Below the pieces are notes generated by a model. It was given only the letters and a program-made list of their open reading frames with translations. It was not told the origin of the DNA and ran no database searches. Of a stretch of 64,000 bases of DNA, positions 17,451 through 25,533 are shown piece by piece. The stretch is from Nocardia arthritidis (lineage in GTDB: Bacteria > Actinomycetota > Actinomycetes > Mycobacteriales > Mycobacteriaceae): assembly GCF_011801145.1 (NCBI RefSeq), contig NZ_CP046172.1, positions 3,472,001 to 3,536,000 on the forward strand, given 5' to 3'. A program made the position numbers and the translations under genes. Numbering within the stretch: the first letter of the stretch is position 1; each line of letters starts with the position of its first letter.

Positions 17451-17780
17451 ATGAGCAGGCGGACGACTTTGACATTGACTGATCGTGAGGAGGAGGCACT
17501 CGCGGTATTCGCAGATAAGCGGGGGCCGGAGTGGGTGTTGTTGCAGTTGATCGCCGCCGAGCTCGGTTATGAACTGACCGAAACATCATCGGAGGCAACA
17601 GTTTTGCGAGTGTTGATGGCGGCTGGACTGCAGCAACTTCGGGATCGGATTCTGGATCGCGGCTATGAGCAGATGGCGCGAATGATGGAGGAGGATGAGG
17701 AGTTCAAGGACTGGCCGGCGGAGTCGGCGGAATTCCTGCGTCAGTACGCGGAAGACGTCGATCGGGACATGCCCGCATGA
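17451..17780 (+). CDS. Antitoxin of a MazEF-like pair
   Basis: This 109-residue acidic protein opens with SRRTTLTLTDREEEALAVFA, a beta-strand then helix like ribbon-helix-helix antitoxins. A long helical and Glu/Asp-rich tail (MARMMEEDEEFKDW) is suited to wrapping a toxin. It overlaps the toxin gene by 4 nt (ATGA), the usual coupling for such pairs, and lies first. The family assignment rests largely on this context and on the toxin next to it. Confidence 0.7.
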   Translation: MSRRTTLTLTDREEEALAVFADKRGPEWVLLQLIAAELGYELTETSSEATVLRVLMAAGLQQLRDRILDRGYEQMARMMEEDEEFKDWPAESAEFLRQYAEDVDRDMPA

Positions 17781-18094
17781 CGGCGCCGCTCCGTGGTCAG
17801 GTATACCGCGTTGATGTCGGTCATGGTCTCGAGCCGTGGCTGATCGTGTCGAACAATCGGCGTAACCGAACACTGTCGGATGTGCTGGCTGTCCGGATTT
17901 CGACGTCGAGCAAGCATGCGGAGTTGCCTACCTGGGTACCGCTCTCGGCCGCTGATCCGGTGGTCGGTTACATCGTGACCGACAATTTGGAACGAATACG
18001 GCGCAGTGTTCTCGGTCCCATTGTGGGGACTGCTGCGCCCTCGACAATTCTGGCAGTCAATGCTGCGCTCAAGACAGTCTTGTCCATTCCTTGA
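17777..18094 (+). CDS. MazF/PemK-type endoribonuclease toxin
   Basis: The 105-residue protein matches the MazF fold: PLRGQVYRVDVGHGLEPWLIVSN at the start corresponds to the conserved RG.V..VD......RP.lvvsn strand pair. Later segments are the RISTS.. loop, a VPL strand and YIVTDNLERI. MazF toxins cut mRNA or tRNA at short sequences and are held by their antitoxin. The usual Arg-Pro of the N-terminal loop is replaced by EPW, and whether activity is kept cannot be judged by eye. Confidence 0.78.
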   Translation: MTAPLRGQVYRVDVGHGLEPWLIVSNNRRNRTLSDVLAVRISTSSKHAELPTWVPLSAADPVVGYIVTDNLERIRRSVLGPIVGTAAPSTILAVNAALKTVLSIP

Positions 18095-18114
18095 CCGTGC
18101 GCGATCTACTGAAA

Positions 18115-18819
18115 TCACTTATCCGGAACTGGGCCGTTATCGGGTCCCGGCGTGGCCGTCTCGGTCCATTCCGGCAGTAACGGAACGATCGCGAAGCGGT
18201 CCCAGACAGCATCGGCGGGGAGTGCCTGGACCGCGCGAATTCCGTTCTGTGCGGCCAACTCTCGCAGGCGGGGGAGTTGGCCGCGGACCACGAGCCCCGG
18301 GGTGCATGCGCAACCCGCCCGGAGGCGAGCCGCGGTGACGGCGACGGTTCGGTCGATGCGCTCGTTACCGCTCGGCGGGCGGACGGTCAGCAGGCTCGCC
18401 GCGGCATCCGCGGCGGCCACGGCGACCGCGTCACCCGCCGGGACCGGGATACCGAGCACCGGGGTTTGAACCCCGGGAATAGGGACGTGCTGGATGACCT
18501 CGGAGATCCGCAGGCCGCCGCTGTGCGCCGGAATCTGCTGCGGCGTCACATAATCGGTGAACGAGACCAGCGCCCAGTGCTCATCGGCGTCGGTGCCGTT
18601 CAGCGAATCCTTGGCCCGGACAAGGTAATCCGCGATCCGCTCACCGCGGTCCGGGCCGAGCCGGTCGGTGGACACGCCGCCGTTCTTGGGCGGTATGAGC
18701 ACCCCGAGCAGCACGATGAGCACCACCAGCGCCGCGGCGCCGACACCGATGACGATGCGGCGCAGCGGATTCGTCCGAGGGGCCGACGGCTCCTCGGACG
18801 CCGCCAGTTCCTCAGGCAT
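18115..18819 (-). CDS. Single-pass membrane protein of unknown function downstream of rluD
   Basis: The 234-residue protein starts [14 protein letters not shown] and has one membrane segment ([22 protein letters not shown], about residues 20-41). About 190 extracytoplasmic residues follow, with a Cys-Ala-Cys pair. The ATG at 18819 overlaps the rluD stop by 8 nt, so it is the third gene of an lspA-rluD operon. Longer reading frames here are rluD shadows. I do not recognise the domain. Confidence 0.7.
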   Translation of the reverse strand: MPEELAASEEPSAPRTNPLRRIVIGVGAAALVVLIVLLGVLIPPKNGGVSTDRLGPDRGERIADYLVRAKDSLNGTDADEHWALVSFTDYVTPQQIPAHSGGLRISEVIQHVPIPGVQTPVLGIPVPAGDAVAVAAADAAASLLTVRPPSGNERIDRTVAVTAARLRAGCACTPGLVVRGQLPRLRELAAQNGIRAVQALPADAVWDRFAIVPLLPEWTETATPGPDNGPVPDK

Positions 18820-19738
18820 TGCGCAGCACGTCCAGCGCGTGCTCCAGATCCGCCGGATACTCGCTGGTGATCTCCAGATAACGCCCGTCGGCCGGATGCT
18901 GGAAGCCCAGCGAACGGGCATGCAGCCACTGCCGTTCCAGCCCCAGCCGCTCCGCCAGACGCGGATCCGCACCGTAGGTGAGATCGCCGCAGCACGGATG
19001 CCGGATCGCGGAGAAATGCACCCGGATCTGATGCGTCCGGCCGGTTTCCAGATGGATATCGAGCAGACTCGCCGACTGGAACGCCTCGACGGTGTCGTAA
19101 TGGGTGATGCTCGGCCTGCCGTCGGCGGTGACCGCGAACTTCCAGTCGTTGCCCCGGGCCCGGCCGATCGGTGCATCGATGGTGCCGCTGCTCGGATCCG
19201 GATGTCCCTGCACCAGCGCGTGATACCGCTTATCGATGGTGCGCTGCTTGAACGCGCGCTTGAGCACCGTATACGCGTGTTCGGACTGCGCAACCACCAT
19301 CACACCCGAGGTGCCGACATCGAGCCGGTGCACGATGCCCTGCCGCTCGTGCGCGCCCGAGGTGGAGATGCGGTAACCCATCGCCGCCAGACCGCCGACC
19401 ACGGTCGGGCCCGACCAGCCGACGCCGGTGTGCGCGGCGACGCCGACCGGTTTGTCCACCGCGACGATATCGTCGTCGGCGTAGAGGATCTTCATACCCT
19501 CCACCGGGGTGGCCTCGATGGTCAACTCCCGCTTGGGTTCCGGGAATACGACCTCCAGCCAGGCGCCCGCGGCGAGCCGGTCGGATTTGCCCGCGGCGAT
19601 GCCGTCGAGCTGCACCGAACCCTCCTCGGCGAGCGCGGCGACGGCGGTCCTGGACAGCCCGAGCAGCCGGGAGAGCCCGGCGTCGACGCGCATCCCGTCG
19701 AGCCCGTCGGGCACCGGCATGGTCCTGGTTTCCCTCAC
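18812..19738 (-). CDS. rluD: RluD-type 23S rRNA pseudouridine synthase
   Basis: This 308-residue enzyme isomerises uridines in rRNA. An S4-like RNA-binding segment ([23 protein letters not shown]) precedes the catalytic domain. The catalytic aspartate is in [10 protein letters not shown] (residue 140). [15 protein letters not shown] and GDLTYG are standard family motifs. The GTG at 19738 overlaps the lspA stop (GTGA), giving translational coupling, and the length equals what I recall for Rv1540 of M. tuberculosis. Confidence 0.92.
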   Translation of the reverse strand: MRETRTMPVPDGLDGMRVDAGLSRLLGLSRTAVAALAEEGSVQLDGIAAGKSDRLAAGAWLEVVFPEPKRELTIEATPVEGMKILYADDDIVAVDKPVGVAAHTGVGWSGPTVVGGLAAMGYRISTSGAHERQGIVHRLDVGTSGVMVVAQSEHAYTVLKRAFKQRTIDKRYHALVQGHPDPSSGTIDAPIGRARGNDWKFAVTADGRPSITHYDTVEAFQSASLLDIHLETGRTHQIRVHFSAIRHPCCGDLTYGADPRLAERLGLERQWLHARSLGFQHPADGRYLEITSEYPADLEHALDVLRNA

Positions 19739-20352
19739 GCCTGCACCTCGCCAGCGGCCTCGCTCTTCTCGTCGCCGCGCCCGGTGCGGCTGCCATCCGG
19801 TTCGAAACCGAATACGGTCAGCGCGACGAGCAGGATCGCACCGCACACGATGGACGAGTCGGCCACATTGAACACCGGCCACCAGCCGACCGAGATGAAA
19901 TCGACGACGTGCCCCTGCAGCGGGCCGGGCGCACGGAACAGCCGATCGATGAGATTGCCGAGCGCGCCGCCGAGCACCATGCCGAGCCCGACCGCCCACC
20001 ACAGCGACCGCAGCCGCCGGGCGATCCTGATCACCCCGAACACCACCGCGGCCGCGATCAGCGTCAGCAGCCAGGTCATGCCGGTGGCCATGGAGAACGC
20101 CGCACCCGGATTGCGCACCAGGGTGAACCGCACCACGTCACCGATCAGATGAACCGGGTGCTGTGGCGTCAGCCGCGCGACGGCGATCGTCTTGGTGAGC
20201 AGGTCGAGGCCGAGCAGCACGGCGGCAACGATCAACAGAATGGGCAGCCGCTTAGGCGGCTGCGCCGTCTCCACGGCGGGTTCGACGGTGTTCTCCTCGG
20301 GCGGCCGGTCGTCACTCACACCCACCATCATCGCTCGAGCGGCGTGGGTCAT
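19735..20352 (-). CDS. lspA: Lipoprotein signal peptidase II
   Basis: LspA cuts signal peptides from prolipoproteins such as the several lipoproteins encoded in this window. Four membrane segments are visible. The catalytic aspartates are in HVVDFI and NVADSSI (about residues 150 and 165), and NPGAAFS and [13 protein letters not shown] are conserved loops. An N-terminal Pro/Glu-rich extension and a charged C-terminal tail are typical of actinobacterial forms. The exact start among several near 20310-20352 is unclear. Confidence 0.92.
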   Translation of the reverse strand: MTHAARAMMVGVSDDRPPEENTVEPAVETAQPPKRLPILLIVAAVLLGLDLLTKTIAVARLTPQHPVHLIGDVVRFTLVRNPGAAFSMATGMTWLLTLIAAAVVFGVIRIARRLRSLWWAVGLGMVLGGALGNLIDRLFRAPGPLQGHVVDFISVGWWPVFNVADSSIVCGAILLVALTVFGFEPDGSRTGRGDEKSEAAGEVQA

Positions 20353-20400
20353 CCCGCGGTGGTCGCCCGCATGTCCCAGGTGTTACTCAGGAACCGGTCG

Positions 20401-20406
20401 TAATCT
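20401..20406 (+). promoter_or_regulatory. -10 element of leaderless lipoprotein gene
   Basis: TAATCT lies 7 nt before the GTG start at 20414 and no Shine-Dalgarno is present. Confidence 0.45.
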
Positions 20407-20413
20407 GTGAGCC

Positions 20414-21361
20414 GTGACGGTGTTGTCTTCCCTCCACACACCCCGGAAAACCCGTTCCGGGGTGCTCATGATCGTGCTGGCGCTCGGGCTGTCGGCCTTC
20501 GGCGCGGGCTGCGGCGACGGGAGCGAGGCGCGGACGTCGAGCGACAGCACCGAACCGCTCGGCGTCGGCAAGGAAGTGACAGTACCGATTTCGGTGGCGG
20601 TGGCGACCGTGGTGCAACCGGGCGACGAACCGCGCGAGCTGCTGCGGCCGCGCTATCCGGAGGGCACGGTGCAGCAGGTGACGCTGCGCACCGACCACAA
20701 GATCTCCCAGCAGATCAACGATCAACCGGTACAGGATTATTCGACGCCCGCGCTCACCATCCCGATGACGGCCAAGGCGGGCGCCGACGGCGTCGACTGC
20801 ACCCTCGGTGCGGTCTCGACGCCGGATCCGTCGCTGAACAAGGCGTTGACCGCCGCCGACGGCTCGCGGGCCGGCTTCGATATGAGCGAGCTCGGCGCCA
20901 TCACCGCGCTACGTCTGGCACCGAATCCGGATACCTCGAATTCCGCGCGTGCCGCCCTGGAACAGGCCTTCTACCAAGCGGTTTACCAGTCGATCGCGTT
21001 CCCGGACGAACCGCTCGGCGAGGGTGCGGTGTGGACGGTGCGCCAGGAGGTGTCCGGCGGTGTGACCCTCGACCAGGTGACCACCGCGACGCTCACCAAG
21101 CGCGACGGCGACCGGTTGACCATCGAACTGAATGTCACACAGAAGCCGAAGTCCGCCGTGTGGAATCTGCCGAACAATGCGGGCGTGCTGGATATCAACG
21201 ACTACGTGATGCAGGGCAGCGGCACCATCATCGTGGATCTCGGCCTGCCGCTGCCGATTTCCGGGTCGATCACCGTTGGCGGCCACCAGTCCTACCGGGA
21301 TCCGCAGAGCGCCGCGGTGCTGCAGCAGACGATCGACACGCAGGTGACGTGGAACGAGTAG
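20414..21361 (+). CDS. Lipoprotein, DUF6263-like
   Basis: The 315-residue protein starts at GTG 20414 and has a signal peptide with a lipobox-like FGAGC near residue 33. The mature part contains an LRYRYPEGT-like strand (LLRPRYPEGTVQQVTL), MTAKAG and a VWTVRQEVSGGVTLDQVTTATLTKRDGDR module. This pattern fits the DUF6263 group of actinobacterial lipoproteins, whose function is unknown. It overlaps the next lipoprotein gene by 13 nt. A 549-residue frame opening at 20407 runs across it and is a shadow except for its last part. Confidence 0.65.
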   Translation: MTVLSSLHTPRKTRSGVLMIVLALGLSAFGAGCGDGSEARTSSDSTEPLGVGKEVTVPISVAVATVVQPGDEPRELLRPRYPEGTVQQVTLRTDHKISQQINDQPVQDYSTPALTIPMTAKAGADGVDCTLGAVSTPDPSLNKALTAADGSRAGFDMSELGAITALRLAPNPDTSNSARAALEQAFYQAVYQSIAFPDEPLGEGAVWTVRQEVSGGVTLDQVTTATLTKRDGDRLTIELNVTQKPKSAVWNLPNNAGVLDINDYVMQGSGTIIVDLGLPLPISGSITVGGHQSYRDPQSAAVLQQTIDTQVTWNE

Positions 21362-22056
21362 CCCGCGCCTGCGGTGTGCTGCTCGTCGCGCTCACGCTGG
21401 CCGCATGCGGTGGTAAGCAGCAGGCGGATCAGGTGAAACTGCCGCCCGTCGGTCCCGCGGTGCCCGCGGCGACGGCATCCGGCCTGCCGATCGGCGATTC
21501 GGAGCGGCTGCGCGGCCTGCTGCTCGGCGTCACCGATCTACCGCCCTCGTTCACGGCGCTGCCCGACCCGAATTCCGATCTCTCGCTCGGCGGTCTGGCG
21601 CCGACCACACCCGCCGAATGCGCGAAGGTGCTCTCGCCCTTGGCGAGTCAGACCTCCGGTGCGCTGGCGCATGCGGCGGTCCAATATATGGGGCCCGATT
21701 TCGCCGGAATCGATATCGACGCCGCGAGCTATTCGAACGAACTGGTAGGCCAGGCCTTTTCGCAGGTGCAGGCGGTGATCGCGCGCTGCACACGCTATTC
21801 GGGTACCGACGGCAACAAACCCATCGACTACCGGATCGGCGGGCTCACCCAACCGTCGGCCGGTGACGCGGTGACCGGATTCCAGGTGCGTTCGGTCAGC
21901 GACGATGTGGCACTCACCTCATCGGTGGCGATCGTGCAGGTCGGAGCCACGCTGACCCAAATCGTCGTGTCCGCGCGGCAACCGCTCGATCCCGGAGTGC
22001 TCGCCGATCTGACGGCGGCGCAGGTACGTAAGCTGCGCGGGTTCGCCGGGCCATAG
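21349..22056 (+). CDS. Second lipoprotein, unknown domain
   Basis: A GTG at 21349, inside the end of the upstream lipoprotein gene, starts VERVARACGVLLVALTLAACGG, a short signal peptide with lipobox LAAC (Cys about residue 20). The 235-residue product continues with GLLLGVTDLPPSF, an AECAKVL segment and a second Cys in IARCTRYSG. The two mature cysteines probably form a disulfide. The layout recalls mycobacterial sensor-like or LppX/PknH-type extracellular domains, but I cannot name a family. Confidence 0.68.
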   Translation: MERVARACGVLLVALTLAACGGKQQADQVKLPPVGPAVPAATASGLPIGDSERLRGLLLGVTDLPPSFTALPDPNSDLSLGGLAPTTPAECAKVLSPLASQTSGALAHAAVQYMGPDFAGIDIDAASYSNELVGQAFSQVQAVIARCTRYSGTDGNKPIDYRIGGLTQPSAGDAVTGFQVRSVSDDVALTSSVAIVQVGATLTQIVVSARQPLDPGVLADLTAAQVRKLRGFAGP

Positions 22057-22218
22057 GGCGCGTCATCGAAGTCCCATCCGGCGCCTCCGCGGTCCAGCTC
22101 GACGCCTGGCCGCGTTGTCGTCGTCGCCGATACAACCCCGGTATCGGCTCCTCCTCCGCCTTGCCAGGCGACGAGCTGGACCGCGGATGCATCCGGCTGG
22201 ACTTCGGGGACGCGCCCT
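22055..22218. repeat. Long imperfect inverted repeat (fold-back element or terminator)
   Basis: AGGGCGCGTC (22055-22064) mirrors GACGCGCCCT (22209-22218). TCCGCGGTCCAGCTCG mirrors its complement with one central mismatch before a further 8-bp match, and GCCGATAC (22126-22133) mirrors GTATCGGC (22141-22148) at the tip. Together they give two arms of about 80 nt, mostly paired. It fills the whole gap between convergent genes and its left end overlaps the stop at 22054-22056. Confidence 0.75.
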
Positions 22219-22220
22219 GG

Positions 22221-22652
22221 TCAGCCCGCGACGATCGAATCGCCCTGGACGCGTACGGGTTTCGCGGCGAGCGGCTTCGGGGCCGGGCCGTTCGCGACGG
22301 ATCCGTCCAGGTGGTATCTGCTGCCGTGACACGGGCAGTTGATGGTGCCGTCGGTCACCGCGTTCACCTTGCAGCCCATATGTGTGCAGGTGGTGGACAG
22401 TCCGACGAACTTGCCCGCGGTGGGTTGGGTGATCACGGTGTCGCCCTTGATGATTCCGCCGCCGACCGGAACGTCGGCGGTTTTGGCGAGTGCGTTGTCG
22501 CCCGGCTGGGCGACGGGGGAGGTCGCGGGAGCGGTGGCCGGGGTGTCGTTTTTGCCGTAGGTAGTGCACGCGGTGAGCGCGGCGGCCGCGGCCACCGCGC
22601 CGGCGCCCGCCACCACGGCGGTGCGGCGATTCATGGTCGGGTCGACTGTCAT
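22221..22652 (-). CDS. Tat-exported Rieske [2Fe-2S] lipoprotein
   Basis: The 143-residue protein carries both Rieske cluster boxes: CTHMGC and, 15 residues on, CPCHGSRYHLDGS, which together supply two Cys and two His ligands. The N-terminus MNRRTAVVAGAGAVAAAAAL has a twin-arginine motif and is followed by the lipobox LTAC, so a folded, cluster-loaded protein is probably exported by Tat and lipid-anchored outside. It may act as an electron carrier for the membrane protein encoded just upstream. The ATG at 22652 has GGAGC upstream; the ATG at 22634 is an alternative. It is third in a three-gene operon. Confidence 0.88.
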   Translation of the reverse strand: MTVDPTMNRRTAVVAGAGAVAAAAALTACTTYGKNDTPATAPATSPVAQPGDNALAKTADVPVGGGIIKGDTVITQPTAGKFVGLSTTCTHMGCKVNAVTDGTINCPCHGSRYHLDGSVANGPAPKPLAAKPVRVQGDSIVAG

Positions 22653-22667
22653 CGTTATTTGCTCCGA

Positions 22668-23249
22668 TCAGAAGGTGAGGCCGTTGTGTTCGAAGAACCA
22701 GGCGGCAGAGCTGAGCCAGATGCCGGTGAGCCCGGCGAGCACCAGCCCGCCCGCGACCGGGACGACCCAGCCGGGCAGGCGCCCGCGGGTGAGCAGCAGC
22801 ATTTTGGCGACGAACGCGCCGTAGAAGAAGCAGCCGAACAGCGAGTGGAGTAGGACGCGCGGGTTGTAATCCTGAAAACCCAAGGCGTACAGGCAATGTA
22901 TCGCGACGGGCACGCTGATCAGCACAGCGAGCCGTCCGGTCCACACGTGTGCGGCGCCGATCCAGGACGGTGCGCGGAAGTTCGGGATCCTGCCGTAAAT
23001 CGCCAGGGCGGAGGCCAATTGGGCGAGGCCGAGTACGAGAACCGCGGTGGCGAGCCAGGTTTTGACCGCGAGCGGGCTGGAGAAACCCGCGAGGTTGATC
23101 GAGAAGTACCGTGGCTCATGGACTTTCGCGTAGACGCCGAGCGCGACCGCGGCGGCGGCGCCGATGAGCACCGGGATGACGATCGCCAGGGCCGAAATGT
23201 TGTTCCGGGCCGTTGGTGCGTTGCGGTCAACCGACACTGTCACCACCAC
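22668..23249 (-). CDS. DUF6529-like polytopic membrane protein (possible heme-binding)
   Basis: The 193-residue protein has five hydrophobic segments. Histidines lie in AAHVWTGR, AIHCLYALG and LLHSLFGC, at positions that could ligate heme between helices, as in small b-type cytochromes. The set resembles the DUF6529 family. The gene starts within the last 23 nt of the preceding gene and ends 15 nt before the Rieske gene. A membrane redox partner for the Rieske protein is a reasonable but unproven role. Confidence 0.7.
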   Translation of the reverse strand: MVVTVSVDRNAPTARNNISALAIVIPVLIGAAAAVALGVYAKVHEPRYFSINLAGFSSPLAVKTWLATAVLVLGLAQLASALAIYGRIPNFRAPSWIGAAHVWTGRLAVLISVPVAIHCLYALGFQDYNPRVLLHSLFGCFFYGAFVAKMLLLTRGRLPGWVVPVAGGLVLAGLTGIWLSSAAWFFEHNGLTF

Positions 23250-23886
23250 TTACTTTTGTCGCGGTTATCTTGTGGCCGTTGATGATCGCCGTGCCGTCCG
23301 GGGCGAGTACGGGTGCCGGGGATGTGCCGCCGTCCGCGGTGCGCTGGACACCGGTGACCCGGCCGTTCGCGTCGACGATCCAGCTCTGCCGGGAATTGTC
23401 GGTGCGGTTGACGTACAGCCCGGCGGGGGAATTGACTGGCGCCGCAGTGAAATCCCATTGCTTCCCGGCGAGGGCGAGTATCCCGTGTACGGCGGTGCCG
23501 TCGTAGCTGCCGTAGAGTTTCGCGTTGTTCCAACCGGTCAGGTGCACGGCGCCGTTGGTCGCGCCGCCCTGTAGCCAGGATTCGACGGTTTTGCCGTCGC
23601 AGACGTAGGCGGTGACCTTGTCGTCCTTCACCGCGATCGAGACGGTCAGCGGTGCTCCGGTCGTGGTGCCGACATAATCGGCCTTGGCGGGGAACGGGAT
23701 CGCGGCCGGAGTGGTGGGCGGGATGCTGGTCGCGGGTGCTGCCGCGGTGGTCGTCGGCGCGGCGGTCGAAGGCGCGTACGGGTTCGCCGCGGGCGTCGGC
23801 GTGTCCTTCGACATGTCGACGGCCAGCAGGATCGCACCGAACAGCACCACTGCCGCGAGTGTCAGCAGTGGTCCGAGACGTTTCAT
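23227..23886 (-). CDS. Membrane-anchored exported protein, first gene of the Rieske operon
   Basis: The 219-residue protein has one N-terminal membrane segment (LLTLAAVVLFGAILLAVD). A Thr/Ala/Pro-rich linker of about 45 residues leads to a compact domain with VTAYVCDGKTVESWLQGG, GYDGT-like and AVNSPAGLYVNR segments. No cofactor motif is visible apart from one Cys. It overlaps the DUF6529-like gene by 23 nt and its role in the module is unknown. Confidence 0.65.
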   Translation of the reverse strand: MKRLGPLLTLAAVVLFGAILLAVDMSKDTPTPAANPYAPSTAAPTTTAAAPATSIPPTTPAAIPFPAKADYVGTTTGAPLTVSIAVKDDKVTAYVCDGKTVESWLQGGATNGAVHLTGWNNAKLYGSYDGTAVHGILALAGKQWDFTAAPVNSPAGLYVNRTDNSRQSWIVDANGRVTGVQRTADGGTSPAPVLAPDGTAIINGHKITATKVSGGDSVG

Positions 23887-24061
23887 ACAGGTCTCCCTCG
23901 ATGGGCGGCCGTCGATGGCTCAGGCATTACGCATTGTGTACGGGGAAATATGACCCGCCGGTTCAATCGCGTGTTCGCGGCGTGGCGTGTCGGGCTGCTT
24001 CAACCGGCTTCGGCCGCGGCTACCGCACGATACGATTTGCCATCGAACGAGAGGGGGAGTC

Positions 24062-24661
24062 GTGAATTATCCACTCGGCCACGGTATATATCCACCGCCC
24101 GGCCCACCGGTGAACGGGCAGCCGGGTTTTCTTCAACCCCAAGGCTTTTCGGTTCAGATGGCGCCGGTCCAGCCGAGCGGTGTCACCGCGAAGGCCGCCG
24201 GTTATCTCGGTCTGCTGGTGATGGCCTTCGCGGTGGTGGGCGCGGTCATGACGGCGAATGCGACGGATGCGCTGCGCACGGCCGCGATCGACGCGGGCCA
24301 GGAGATCGCGGACCGAACCGCCCGGACCCTGTACACCATCGCGATCGTGGAGGCCGTATTCGGCATGCTGTGGTTTGTGGGCTCGATGCTGCTGCTGAGC
24401 CGCAGGTCCGGCGGCCGCCTGCTGCTGGTCGTGCTGTCGTGCGTGGGCTGCGTCGGCTGTGTCATCGGCATGATCGGCGGCTCGCGCGACGGGGTTTCGG
24501 TCAGCCCGGCCGTTGGGATTCCCGGCCTGGCCCTGCTGTTGTTGATCTTGATCTTCGCATTGTCGTCGTCGACCACCCGATGGCTGTCGGCCGCCCCGCG
24601 AGCGGTCCACGCCCCACCCGCCCAATACCAGCCGCCCCAGTATCCGCAATACCCTCGGTAG
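24062..24661 (+). CDS. Four-segment membrane protein with proline-rich ends
   Basis: GTG at 24062 follows the strong site GAGGGGGAG. A TACGAT hexamer near 24028 could be its -10. The 199-residue product has a cytoplasmic-like Pro/Gly-rich head (YPPPGPPVNGQPG), four hydrophobic segments, one containing CVGCVGCV, and a tail rich in Pro, Gln and Tyr (PPAQYQPPQYPQYPR). Similar proteins are common in Nocardia but have no defined function. Confidence 0.65.
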   Translation: MNYPLGHGIYPPPGPPVNGQPGFLQPQGFSVQMAPVQPSGVTAKAAGYLGLLVMAFAVVGAVMTANATDALRTAAIDAGQEIADRTARTLYTIAIVEAVFGMLWFVGSMLLLSRRSGGRLLLVVLSCVGCVGCVIGMIGGSRDGVSVSPAVGIPGLALLLLILIFALSSSTTRWLSAAPRAVHAPPAQYQPPQYPQYPR

Positions 24662-24674
24662 CGGAGGTGAAATT

Positions 24675-25085
24675 ATGCCGCAACTACTACAGACGGTGCT
24701 GGATACTACCGACGCGCGAGAACTCGCCGAGTTCTACCGGCAATTACTGGATTTGGTCTACCGGCCCGGTGACGAGCCGCCGCAACCGGGGCATGACGAC
24801 ATACGCGGCCGTGACTGGCTGGTGTTGACAACCCGAGATGGATTGCGACGGTTGGCCTTTCAGCAGGTCGATCATCTTCCGTCGAGCACTTGGCCGGATA
24901 ACGAAGTGCCGCAACAGCTTCACCTCGATATGACGGTGGGTTCGCGGGCGGAACTCGATGCCGAGCACGGCCGGGTCCTGGAGTTGGGCGGCCGTCTGCG
25001 CTGTGACCGCGGCGACGATCCCGACGAGCCGCTACGCGTGTACGCCGATCCGGCGGGCCATCCGTTCTGTCTCTTCGTCGGCTGA
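24675..25085 (+). CDS. VOC/glyoxalase-like protein
   Basis: The 136-residue protein has the vicinal-oxygen-chelate fold: VLDTTDARELAEFYRQLLDL near the start, QQLHLDMTV in the middle and VYADPAGHPFCLF at the end. It has a good site (GGAGGTGA, 5 nt before ATG 24675) and follows the membrane protein by 13 nt. The substrate is unknown; many of these are antibiotic-binding or resistance-like proteins. Confidence 0.82.
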   Translation: MPQLLQTVLDTTDARELAEFYRQLLDLVYRPGDEPPQPGHDDIRGRDWLVLTTRDGLRRLAFQQVDHLPSSTWPDNEVPQQLHLDMTVGSRAELDAEHGRVLELGGRLRCDRGDDPDEPLRVYADPAGHPFCLFVG

Positions 25086-25086
25086 C

Positions 25087-25479
25087 TCACCAACTGTCGT
25101 CATCATCGTCATCGTCGAACAGGTCGCCCGCGATGTCCTCGATGGCGCCCGCCGCGAGCATGCCGCCGCCGACACCGAGCGCGATTTGGGCTGCGCCGGT
25201 GAGGAAGTCGCCGCCGGAGCGACGGGGCGGAGCGGCGGCGGGTGCGGGCTGGCGCTGCGCGGACTGCTGTAGCTGGGCCACCTGCTGCTGGAGCTGGCCG
25301 ATCGCCTGCTCCTGCCCGATCAACAGCTGCGCCATCGCGTAGAGCGCCCCAGGCGTCTGCTGGACTCGCTGCTGAATCAGCGCCTCCACCTGTGGGTTTC
25401 GCGGGCCGGACTGCGCGGCGTGCTGGGCGACCTTCTGGAAAAGCGCATCGATAGCCTGTTGCTCTTGTGGGTTCGTCAT
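25087..25479 (-). CDS. DUF2076-family protein with polyaspartate tail
   Basis: The 130-residue protein starts TNPQEQQAIDALFQKVAQHA as in DUF2076. A Gln-rich coiled region (LQQQVAQLQQSAQRQ), a Pro/Ala linker, a Gly-rich segment GAAQIALGVGGGMLAAGAIED and a run of eight aspartates before a final Ser-Trp follow. The function is unknown. TATAAA 7 nt before the ATG suggests a leaderless mRNA. It ends 1 nt from the VOC gene on the other strand. Confidence 0.75.
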   Translation of the reverse strand: MTNPQEQQAIDALFQKVAQHAAQSGPRNPQVEALIQQRVQQTPGALYAMAQLLIGQEQAIGQLQQQVAQLQQSAQRQPAPAAAPPRRSGGDFLTGAAQIALGVGGGMLAAGAIEDIAGDLFDDDDDDDSW

Positions 25480-25533
25480 ACAGCCGTTTATACCGCCGGA
25501 TCCGCTCGGCGTCCTGGCCGCAGGACAGCACGG

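Noticed and set aside
20407..22056. A 549-codon frame across both lipoprotein genes
   Set aside because: Its first 314 codons are Arg/Gly-rich out-of-frame shadow of the upstream lipoprotein; only the part from GTG 21349 is real.
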